NCBI GenBank assembly: GCA_964614375.1
Contig: CAZTLI010000125.1
Location: 1 to 12,386, forward strand
DNA length: 12,386 bases
Direction of reading: 5' to 3'
Source: CAZTLI01 sp964614375
GTDB lineage: Bacteria > Chloroflexota > Anaerolineae > Aggregatilineales > Phototrophicaceae
Shown here in pieces: positions 5,052-11,753 of the stretch. Every line of letters starts with the position of its first letter. The stretch's first letter is position 1. The translations under genes were made by a program, and so were the position numbers. The notes below the pieces were generated by a model. The model saw nothing but the letters and a program-made list of their open reading frames with translations, was not told the origin of the DNA and made no database searches.

Positions 5052-6059
5052 TTATTTATCCGAGGCGAACGCGGCATCGAAATCGACATCGGAGGACGGA
5101 AAATCGTTCTTGCGGACGATTTCACAGGCTTCCTTCGCGCCAAAATCCCGATTCATGCCATTGTCTTCCCATTCGACAGACAGCGGGCCATCATAGCCTA
5201 TCCGATTTAATTTGCGGGCAATCGCCTCAATATCGACATCGCCCCGTCCCGGCGACACAAAATCCCAACCGCGTCGTTCGTCACCAAAGTTCAGATGAGA
5301 CGTTAAAATGCTGCGATAGCCATTCAGCCGCACTTTACTATCCTTGATATGGACGTGATAGATTCTGTCCGGGAAGCGATCCAGAAAATGGATGGGGTCG
5401 AACAATTGATGGACAAAGTGGCTGGGGTCAAAATTGAAGCCGAACGCTTTGCGATGTTTCAAAACTTCCAGCGTTTTCTCGGCGGTATAGATGTCATAGG
5501 CGATTTCTGCCGGATGACATTCCAATCCCCACTGCACACCGACTTCATCGAAAACATCCATAATCGGATTCCAGCGGTCAGCAAATTCGCGATAGCCCGC
5601 GTCAATCATCTCATCGGTTGTCGGCGGGAAGCGATAGAGCATATGCCAGATGGGGCTGCCTGTGAAGCCATTGACGATGCTGACGCCGAGTTTTTTGGCG
5701 GCACGCGCCGTATTCTTCACCTCTTCAGCACAGCGTTCACGCACGCCGTCTGGCTTACCATCACCCCATAAACGCGACGGCAGAATACTTTTGTGACGTT
5801 CATCAATAATCGCATCGGCGACACACTGCCCGACCAGATGCGTGCTGATTGCAAAGCATTTCAGGCCGTGCTTTTCGAGGATGTCTTTGCGGCTCTGGAT
5901 ATAACTGTCGCTTTCAAGGGCTTTATCCACTTCAAAATGGTCGCCCCAACAGGCCAGTTCCAGACCATCATAGCCAAAACTTTTGGCCTTCTCGGCCATC
6001 ACCGTTAGCGGTAAATCGGCCCACTGCCCGGTAAAGATCGTAACAGGTCTTGGCATCAT
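5052..6059 (-). CDS. Sugar phosphate isomerase/epimerase-like TIM barrel (AP endonuclease 2 fold)
   Basis: A 335-residue TIM-barrel protein of the xylose-isomerase-like family, which isomerises, epimerises or dehydrates sugars with a divalent metal. Visible strands and likely metal ligands are GYDGLELACWGDH (29-41), GLECHPAEIAYDI with E180 (178-190), FNFDPSHFVHQ with D211 and H214, YHVHIKDSK with H237, GRGDVDIEAIARKL (271-284), and SVEWED with E296. The start was chosen at the tandem ATG ATG (6059/6056) after GGAG; either may be used. The frame stays open further upstream into the ATPase gene, but that part looks non-native. It is flanked by the ATPase (22 nt) and oxidoreductase (11 nt) genes, suggesting a shared catabolic pathway. 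The ligand assignments are by family analogy and were not modelled. Confidence 0.9.
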   Translation of the reverse strand: MMPRPVTIFTGQWADLPLTVMAEKAKSFGYDGLELACWGDHFEVDKALESDSYIQSRKDILEKHGLKCFAISTHLVGQCVADAIIDERHKSILPSRLWGDGKPDGVRERCAEEVKNTARAAKKLGVSIVNGFTGSPIWHMLYRFPPTTDEMIDAGYREFADRWNPIMDVFDEVGVQWGLECHPAEIAYDIYTAEKTLEVLKHRKAFGFNFDPSHFVHQLFDPIHFLDRFPDRIYHVHIKDSKVRLNGYRSILTSHLNFGDERRGWDFVSPGRGDVDIEAIARKLNRIGYDGPLSVEWEDNGMNRDFGAKEACEIVRKNDFPSSDVDFDAAFASDK

Positions 6060-6081
6060 CTCTTCTCCATTCACTCTAAGT

Positions 6082-7176
6082 TTATAAAATGACTGTACCG
6101 GTCTCTTTATCGAAAATATGACAACGTTCATGATCAAAGCGCAGCCAAACCGCTTCGCCCGCCATGACTGAATCCGACGGATGAACTTTAATCTTCACCA
6201 TTTCGCCATTTTCCAGTCGCACATCGACAATCGTGCGGTCTCCCAACGGTTCGATGACGTACACCGTACCCGCACCTGCCGCGTCCTCCTCTGTCCGCAG
6301 CAAATCGATGTCTTCGGCGCGAATGGCAAACACCATCGTGCCCGGCGGTGATTGCGCCTCGATGGTTGATTGCTGTGCTTCAGACAGGGTCACGCACCAC
6401 GCATCATCCACAGACACGAGCTTACGATTAGCGCTATCGAGCACACAATCGAGGAAGTTGATGCGCGGACTGCCGACGAACTGCGCCACGAACATATTGG
6501 CGGGTTCGGCATAAATCGTTTCCGGCGCATCTATCTGCTGCAATACACCCTCGTTTAAGACGGCGATGCGATCCGCCATCGACATGGCTTCGACTTGATC
6601 ATTGGTGACATAGAAAAAGGTCGCGCCGAGTTCTTTTTGCAGGCGTTTCAATTCGCCGCGCATTTCGACCCGCAGTTTAAAGTCGAGATTGGTCAGCGGT
6701 TCATCCATCAAAAACACGCGCGGTTCACGCACCATTGCCCGCCCCAGCGCCACACGCTGCTGTTGACCGCCCGACAGTGCCGCCGGATAGCGTTCCAGCA
6801 ATGTATCAATGTCCAGCTTGCGCGCGATGTCGCGTGTGCGTTCTTGAATCGCGTTGGTGGGAATATGGCGCGCTTCCAATGGAAAGGCGATATTCTGTGC
6901 CACTGTTTTACGGGGATACAGCGCATAACTCTGAAAGACCATCGCCACATCGCGTTCAGCAGGACTCAGATGGTCAATCGACTCGCCATCCATGTGAATC
7001 GCGCCGGTATTGAGCTTCTCTAAGCCGGCAACACAACGCAGAGTCGTCGTTTTGCCCGCGCCCGTCGGCCCCAACAGGATGAGAAATTCACCATCATCGA
7101 CATGCAGCGACACATGCTGAAGCGCCTTAACCCGACCATAGTATTTGGATACGTCGTGGAGTTCTAAACGAGACAT
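6082..7176 (-). CDS. Sugar ABC transporter ATP-binding protein, MalK/UgpC-like, with Asn in the H-loop
   Basis: A 364-residue ATPase of a CUT1-type importer, acting at the inner face of the membrane. Visible motifs are Walker A GPTGAGKT (36-43), Q-loop Q82 in VFQSYALYP, canonical signature LSGGQ (134-138), Walker B VFLMDE (154-159) with catalytic E159, and D-loop LTNLD. The H-loop reads YVTNDQVEAM with N192 where His is expected; the codon at 6601-6603 reads AAT, one base from CAT. The C-terminal third is the MalK-type regulatory/TOBE region (FAIRAEDIDL, IEPLGDRTIVDV). The ATG at 7176 follows AGGGGG. It lies 12 nt after the second ATPase gene, so the two products probably form a heterodimer. 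Loss of the H-loop His normally cripples hydrolysis at that site. Confidence 0.96.
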   Translation of the reverse strand: MSRLELHDVSKYYGRVKALQHVSLHVDDGEFLILLGPTGAGKTTTLRCVAGLEKLNTGAIHMDGESIDHLSPAERDVAMVFQSYALYPRKTVAQNIAFPLEARHIPTNAIQERTRDIARKLDIDTLLERYPAALSGGQQQRVALGRAMVREPRVFLMDEPLTNLDFKLRVEMRGELKRLQKELGATFFYVTNDQVEAMSMADRIAVLNEGVLQQIDAPETIYAEPANMFVAQFVGSPRINFLDCVLDSANRKLVSVDDAWCVTLSEAQQSTIEAQSPPGTMVFAIRAEDIDLLRTEEDAAGAGTVYVIEPLGDRTIVDVRLENGEMVKIKVHPSDSVMAGEAVWLRFDHERCHIFDKETGTVIL

Positions 7177-7188
7177 ACACCCAACCCC

Positions 7189-8286
7189 CTATAGTGCTGT
7201 GCCCGTGGCGTGGTCAAAAAGGTGGACACGCTCACGGTTGAATTTGAGCGCCACCGCATCGCCCGGTTGATAGCGCTGACGTGGTGATGTTTTCACGAGG
7301 AACGACTCGCCACCGACATCCACGTCATAGATGGTTTCGTCACCCAGCGGCTCACGGATGAGCACCTCGCCCGATAAATCGCCCGTTTCCTCGCCCTCGC
7401 ATATTGCAATATCTTCTGACCGCACGCCGAATACGAGGTCGTGCCCAGTGGCGACCTGTCCTAAGCGCGCGTCGGATACTGTCAGACGGAAATCGCTTGA
7501 TGCAGCGTGCAGCGCGCCTGTCTCCGGGTGATAATGACACGTCACCGTATTCATGGGCGGGCTGCCGATGAAGGTGGCGACAAACAGCGTCTGCGGCGAA
7601 TTATAGATTTCCAGCGGTGTCCCCACCTGTTGCAGGACACCCCTGTCCATAACCGCAATCCGATGCCCCATCGACATCGCTTCGATTTGATCATGCGTGA
7701 CATAAAGCATCGTTGTGCCCAATTCCTGCTGCAAGTGCTTCAGTTCCACGCGCATATCTGCCCGCAGCGCCGCATCGAGATTGGTCAGCGGTTCGTCCAT
7801 GAGGAACACCTGCGGCTCACGCACCATCGCCCGACCTAATGCCACACGCTGTTGTTCACCGCTGGGTAATTTACCCGGACGCCGCTTGAGCACATGGTCG
7901 ATTTGCAGGGTTGCGGCAATACGCTGCACACGCTCCTCGACCACCTGTCTGGGCATTCGCTGCGCTCGCAGCGGGAAGGAGATGTTGTCCTTGACCGAGA
8001 GATGCGGATACAAGGCATAAAACTGGAACACAAACGCGATGTCGCGGTCTCCCGGTTCCAGTTCATTCACAAGGCGGTCACCGATGAATATCTCGCCCGC
8101 TGTGACTGTTTCCAGTCCGGCGACCATTCGCAAAGTCGTCGTTTTGCCGCAGCCGCTTGGCCCCAACAGCACCAGAAATTCGCCATCGGGTATCGCGAGC
8201 GACAGGTCTTTAACGGCATGGACGCTTTTGGGGTTGGATGGCTCGCCGAAATATTTGTTGACGGTATTGAGGGTAATGTCTGCCAT
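7189..8286 (-). CDS. Sugar ABC transporter ATP-binding protein, MalK/UgpC-like, with degenerate signature motif
   Basis: A 365-residue MalK-like ATPase. Motifs are Walker A GPSGCGKT (42-49), Q-loop Q88 in VFQFYALYPH, Walker B VFLMDE (160-165) with E165, and an intact H-loop YVTHDQ with H198. The signature reads LPSGEQQR (140-147) where LSGGQQQR is expected, aligning without gaps with the neighbour, so the conserved Ser, first Gly and Gln are changed to Pro, Ser and Glu. The C-terminal half is the MalK-type TOBE/regulatory region (VFGVRSEDIAI, IREPLGDETIYDVDV). The start at 8286 has AAAGGAG 7 nt upstream. The gene lies 13 nt from the MalG-like permease gene. It most likely pairs with the downstream ATPase; a homodimer would have two defective signatures. 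Confidence 0.96.
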   Translation of the reverse strand: MADITLNTVNKYFGEPSNPKSVHAVKDLSLAIPDGEFLVLLGPSGCGKTTTLRMVAGLETVTAGEIFIGDRLVNELEPGDRDIAFVFQFYALYPHLSVKDNISFPLRAQRMPRQVVEERVQRIAATLQIDHVLKRRPGKLPSGEQQRVALGRAMVREPQVFLMDEPLTNLDAALRADMRVELKHLQQELGTTMLYVTHDQIEAMSMGHRIAVMDRGVLQQVGTPLEIYNSPQTLFVATFIGSPPMNTVTCHYHPETGALHAASSDFRLTVSDARLGQVATGHDLVFGVRSEDIAICEGEETGDLSGEVLIREPLGDETIYDVDVGGESFLVKTSPRQRYQPGDAVALKFNRERVHLFDHATGTAL

Positions 8287-8298
8287 AGCAACGCTCCT

Positions 8299-9231
8299 TT
8301 AGCGGCGTACCGCGCCAAATGTCACACCCCGCAGCAGATGATTACGCACGAAGTACGTGAAGATGACAATCGGCACAACAAAGATAATCGTCGCCGCCGC
8401 TAATCTGCCCCATTCCACCGCGCCCACGCCGATAATACTATTCAGATAGGGGGGCACAGTCGCCGCATAATCGCGGTTGAGCAGGTTCACAAATACAAAT
8501 TCATTCCACGACACAATTGCCGAAAAGACCGCCGTCGCCAGCATTGCCGGAATCGCTTCGGGAATGACAATTTTCCAGATCGCTTGCAGGCGTGAATAAC
8601 CATCTATCATCGCCGCTTCTTCATATTCCAGCGGGATTTCATCGAAGAATCCCTTCATCATCCACACCACAAACGGCAGATTCATCGTTGTATACAACAA
8701 AATGATGCCAATATAACTGTCGCGCAGGTGTAAGTTACTAAATAGCAAAAATGTTGGGATAAGGACGACCACCGGCGGCAGCATCCGCTGGCTCAGGATA
8801 AAGAACATCAAATCGTCTTCGCCCGGTATCCGAAAGCGCGATACGGCGTATGCGGCCAATGTGCCCAGCATCACAGCGAGTAATGTCGATGTACCGCTGA
8901 TGATGACGCTGTTGATGAGACGGTCACGAAACGCATCAAGGCTGCCTGCCGCGCGCACCCCTGTCTCACTGGTCGTCGTGGCGCCTGTGAGCACCTCGAT
9001 ATAATTGTTGACTATCGGCTCGAATTGCAGCACGGGAATGTAGGTCGGCGTCCGGTCAATGACCGCGGCGCGCGTTTTAATAGACGAGACAAAAATCCAA
9101 TAAAGTGGAAACATAAAGAAGAAAATCACCAGCGCCAGCGCTACCCAGAATCCAACCCTGCCGAGTCGATTGAGAATCGGATTGCCACCGGTCTTTACGA
9201 TGTCATCGTGTACCACATCTTTTGTGACCAT
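8299..9231 (-). CDS. Sugar ABC transporter permease, MalG type
   Basis: One of two membrane-spanning subunits of the importer, 310 residues with about six hydrophobic helices, the first at about 27-50. The EAA loop, which contacts the ATPase, is LEYEEAAMIDGYSRLQAIWK (201-220) followed by IVIP. FVFVNLLNRD and the short basic end GVTFGAVRR are typical of the MalG side. The ATG at 9231 has TGAGGG about 6 nt upstream and is preferred. A GTG at 9243 overlapping the previous stop (GTGA) would add four residues and remains possible. It is coupled to the MalF-like gene with essentially no gap. Confidence 0.94.
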   Translation of the reverse strand: MVTKDVVHDDIVKTGGNPILNRLGRVGFWVALALVIFFFMFPLYWIFVSSIKTRAAVIDRTPTYIPVLQFEPIVNNYIEVLTGATTTSETGVRAAGSLDAFRDRLINSVIISGTSTLLAVMLGTLAAYAVSRFRIPGEDDLMFFILSQRMLPPVVVLIPTFLLFSNLHLRDSYIGIILLYTTMNLPFVVWMMKGFFDEIPLEYEEAAMIDGYSRLQAIWKIVIPEAIPAMLATAVFSAIVSWNEFVFVNLLNRDYAATVPPYLNSIIGVGAVEWGRLAAATIIFVVPIVIFTYFVRNHLLRGVTFGAVRR

Positions 9232-9239
9232 GCTGTCCC

Positions 9240-10205
9240 TCACTCGGCTTTCAGGCTGTTCAACACACGAATAAATAAGTTTGCCAGCGCAATGATGACA
9301 ATCAGCATGATGTAACCCAATGCCGACGCCTCCCCTGTATCAAAATCGCTGAAGGCGCGCTCATACAGGTACAATGATGCAGTCTGGGCAGAACGTCCCG
9401 GCCCGCCCGCCGACCCCAGCAGCACAAAAGCCTGATCGAACAATTTATAGGCGTCCATCGTGCGGAAAATAATGGCGATGAGCAATAATGGCGCGACAAT
9501 CGGCAGCGTAATATGCCGGAAGCGAAACCAGCCGCTGGCTCTATCGACCGCCGCCGCTTCATAGAGATATTTGGGCACGGCGGAGAGTCCCGCGATTGAA
9601 ATCAGCATCATGAATGGCGTCCACATCCACACATCGACAATAATCAACGATAGCGGCGCCACAAAGCGATTGGTCAACCACGGTGTCGGGTCAAAACCCA
9701 TCACATCATGGACATAAAAGTTCAACACCCCTTCGCCCTGCATCATGAAGCGCCAGAACAACGCCACGACCACCGGCGACAGCATCATCGGGATGAGCAG
9801 CATCGTCATAATCGCCCCACGCCCACGAAACTTGCGATTGAGCAGCAGCGCCGTGCCAAAACCGAGCAGCAGTTCAATCGTCACTGCCGGGACAACAAAC
9901 TGCCCGGTGACGATAAAACGCTCCCAGACGCGATTGCCCACGCGCGTATCGTTCAGCAAATTGACAAAATTGGTCGTGCCAATCCACTCCGGCGCAGTCC
10001 CCGCGTCCGCTATTACCGACCAATCGGTAAAACTCAGATACAGCGACCAGATGAGGGGGAATATCCCGACCAATAACAGCAGCAGCATGGTGGGTGTCAA
10101 GAAACTGGTGGCTATCCAGCGGTCTGTCAACCAGCTAAAACGCGGGCGCACATGACCGGGTTTCGTTTTTTGCTGATCCTGATAAGAGATGTGCATATTC
10201 GTCAT
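9240..10205 (-). CDS. Sugar ABC transporter permease, MalF type
   Basis: The partner permease, 321 residues. A cytoplasmic N-terminal tail precedes the first helix (about 33-58, including LTPTMLLLLLVGIFPLIWSL), and several further spans follow. The EAA loop is YLYEAAAVDRASGWFRFRHI (213-232) followed by TLP. The sequence GGPGRSAQTASLYLYERAF (267-285) is typical of the MalF/UgpA side of CUT1 systems. The start is placed at the ATG at 10205, with GGAG 8 nt upstream. An in-frame ATG at 10253 also has a purine-rich upstream stretch, but it lies inside a strong hairpin and would add 16 non-conserved-looking residues. Confidence 0.93.
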   Translation of the reverse strand: MTNMHISYQDQQKTKPGHVRPRFSWLTDRWIATSFLTPTMLLLLLVGIFPLIWSLYLSFTDWSVIADAGTAPEWIGTTNFVNLLNDTRVGNRVWERFIVTGQFVVPAVTIELLLGFGTALLLNRKFRGRGAIMTMLLIPMMLSPVVVALFWRFMMQGEGVLNFYVHDVMGFDPTPWLTNRFVAPLSLIIVDVWMWTPFMMLISIAGLSAVPKYLYEAAAVDRASGWFRFRHITLPIVAPLLLIAIIFRTMDAYKLFDQAFVLLGSAGGPGRSAQTASLYLYERAFSDFDTGEASALGYIMLIVIIALANLFIRVLNSLKAE

Positions 10206-10227
10206 GGCAGCGACTCCAGATACAGCG

Positions 10228-10259
10228 GAGGGGATGGTGATGTCATAAACCATCCCCTC
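10228..10259 (-). other. Intercistronic hairpin between binding protein and permease genes
   Basis: There is an 11-bp perfect stem (arms 10228-10238 and 10249-10259, core GAGGGGATGG/CCATCCCCTC) with a 10-nt loop and no T-tract, about 12 nt after the binding-protein stop. Hairpins at this point in sugar operons are known to protect the upstream mRNA and raise binding-protein output over permeases. That role is inferred here. Confidence 0.65.
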
Positions 10260-10270
10260 ATCCTTAGGGT

Positions 10271-11554
10271 TTATTCAGAAGACGGCGGGCCATCGGGATA
10301 GGCTTCATCCAGAATGGCTTGATGTTCTTCGGCGATGATGTCCAATGCTTCGTCTGCATCCATCTGACCTGAAATCGCCAGATTCAGATATTCACCCTGC
10401 ACACTGAGCATCTGGCTGTATTCCGGCAGATTCCAGAAATCGCGCACGTAGGTAAAGGCTTCGGCGAAGCTGGGGTTGTAGGGCGCGGCATTGAGGAACG
10501 CATCGCTGTTGAGGATGGACGTGCGTCCGGGGAAGCCCCCGCGCGACGCCCACTCGATCTGAATTTCGTCCGATTGCAGCCACGCAATCAGGTCAAGCGC
10601 GGCGTCCTGATTGGGTGAGTATACGCTCACGCTGATACCCATCCCACCGAGGCTGATGTAGTGTTCTTCTTCGCCGGGCACGACAGCGAAACCGATTTCA
10701 TAGGGGCAGCCTTCGGGGTCGGTGAATGCACCCCCAAAGCCGTACCAGATTTCGACCATTGCGGTCGAACCATTGCACATCGCGCCAACGGTCTCGTCGA
10801 AGCCGAAGCCTTCCGCACCGGGCGGCGCAGTCGCTAGCAGTGCCCGGGCGAATTCAATCGCGCGCACACCAACTTCGGTGTTCAACACCCCTTCGACCTG
10901 ATAGGTGGTTGAATCCCACAGATTACCCCCAAACGACCAGAGGATGTGATTCCAGGTCGTCTGTACGAGGTCGCCGTTGTTAATCCAGTGTGTGGCGAAA
11001 CCGAAGTCGATGAGATCGCCATCGGCAAAGGCCTGTGCTTGTTCGAGCAGTTCGCTCCATGACGTGGGGGGTTCAAAACCCGCTTCGGCGAAAACATCCG
11101 CACGATAAACCAGCATCCGCGTGTCGGTCATGATGGGGACGGAATAGAAACGTCCGCTGCCAGTCGGGACTTCGGCATAGTAGGCCAACGCGGTCGGATC
11201 GTAATCATCCAGCGGCAGATTTTCCGCCATCCAGTCCGTCAATTCAACCAGATGACCACCCGCAACGGCCTCACCCATGAACTGGCTGTCCAGAATCGGC
11301 AGGTCTGCGCCACCCTGTGCGGCGAAATCGGCGAAGATCTGGTCACGCCACTGTCCAATCGGCACGCAGGTCACGGTTACATTAGCCGCTTCATACTCGC
11401 CAGTGATGCTCGCCAGCAAATCGCAGGGCGGCCACGCAAACCAGATAATCGAGAGATTGACTTCCTGTGCTGCCAGGGGTGCTATCGAAAGTGATGCCAC
11501 CATGACAATAAGCACGAACAGCAAAATCGCTTTTCGGCTGAACATATTATTCAT
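10271..11554 (-). CDS. Extracellular sugar-binding protein of the ABC transporter
   Basis: A 427-residue family 1 solute-binding protein. An N-terminal Sec signal runs MNNMFSRKAILLFVLIVMVA and ends PLAAQE, with likely signal peptidase I cleavage near residue 29 or 30; no lipobox cysteine is present. The mature protein shows typical features: YSVPIMTDTRMLVYRADVF (137-155), PPTSWSELLEQAQAF (162-176), FALLA-like helix at 232-242, and SLGGMGISVS (301-310) before the conserved C-terminal helices (AWLQSDEIQIEWASRGGFP, 324-342). Four cysteines (44, 63, 260, 283) could form disulfides. The start ATG at 11554 has AAAGG only 2 nt away; the ATG at 11545 has looser spacing (about 11 nt). It is the first recognised transporter gene of the operon. 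The ligand, probably a sugar or polyol, cannot be read from the sequence. Confidence 0.94.
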   Translation of the reverse strand: MNNMFSRKAILLFVLIVMVASLSIAPLAAQEVNLSIIWFAWPPCDLLASITGEYEAANVTVTCVPIGQWRDQIFADFAAQGGADLPILDSQFMGEAVAGGHLVELTDWMAENLPLDDYDPTALAYYAEVPTGSGRFYSVPIMTDTRMLVYRADVFAEAGFEPPTSWSELLEQAQAFADGDLIDFGFATHWINNGDLVQTTWNHILWSFGGNLWDSTTYQVEGVLNTEVGVRAIEFARALLATAPPGAEGFGFDETVGAMCNGSTAMVEIWYGFGGAFTDPEGCPYEIGFAVVPGEEEHYISLGGMGISVSVYSPNQDAALDLIAWLQSDEIQIEWASRGGFPGRTSILNSDAFLNAAPYNPSFAEAFTYVRDFWNLPEYSQMLSVQGEYLNLAISGQMDADEALDIIAEEHQAILDEAYPDGPPSSE

Positions 11555-11574
11555 TGCCTTTCTACAATTAAACT

Positions 11575-11685
11575 TTACAATTGTGATTTATGGCACATTG
11601 TTTCAGGTTGGGTCGTGGTGTTGAATTGGCCTTCCGCGCCGCGCCCGCCTGAAGCATGTCTAAGCATGACTTGTTCCCGCTCCAT
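11575..11685 (-). CDS. Candidate 36-residue leader ORF upstream of the binding protein gene
   Basis: A short ORF starting MEREQVMLRHASGG and ending CHKSQL. It is preceded by the full Shine-Dalgarno AGGAGG (11689-11694), though only 3 nt before the ATG, and ends 20 nt before the binding-protein ATG. The peptide has no recognised family. It could be a translated leader peptide or coupling ORF, or the Shine-Dalgarno could be fortuitous. Its GC-rich middle and AT-rich end do not settle coding status. Confidence 0.35.
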   Translation of the reverse strand: MEREQVMLRHASGGRGAEGQFNTTTQPETMCHKSQL

Positions 11686-11725
11686 AGACCTCCTTTCGCT
11701 GATTATTCATACTCTCGCTCACCAT
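11660..11725 (-). CDS. Candidate 21-residue leader ORF overlapping the next small ORF
   Basis: A short ORF starting MVSESMNNQRKEVYG and ending HA, with GGAGG (11732-11736) at an ideal 6-nt spacing. It begins 28 nt after the ROK-gene stop and overlaps the next small ORF in a different frame, covering that ORF's Shine-Dalgarno. This geometry would allow translational coupling or occlusion. No homology is recognised, so it is only a candidate. Confidence 0.35.
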   Translation of the reverse strand: MVSESMNNQRKEVYGAGTSHA

Positions 11726-11753
11726 TACTAACCTCCACCCGTTTGCCGCAAAA

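Noticed and set aside
4606..5196. 196-codon plus-strand frame opposite the oxidoreductase and isomerase genes
   Set aside because: It crosses the junction of two well-supported minus-strand genes and has no family resemblance.
6060..6137. 26-codon upstream extension of the isomerase frame
   Set aside because: It overlaps the end of the ATPase gene; the tandem ATG at 6059/6056 follows a clear GGAG.
7864..7887. Degenerate signature in the second ATPase as a pure sequencing error
   Set aside because: The frame is intact on both sides, several independent base changes would be needed, and the altered residues align without gaps; error is unlikely though not excluded.
7894..8403. 169-codon plus-strand frame opposite the second ATPase and the permease
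   Set aside because: Antisense shadow that spans two genes and an intergenic gap.
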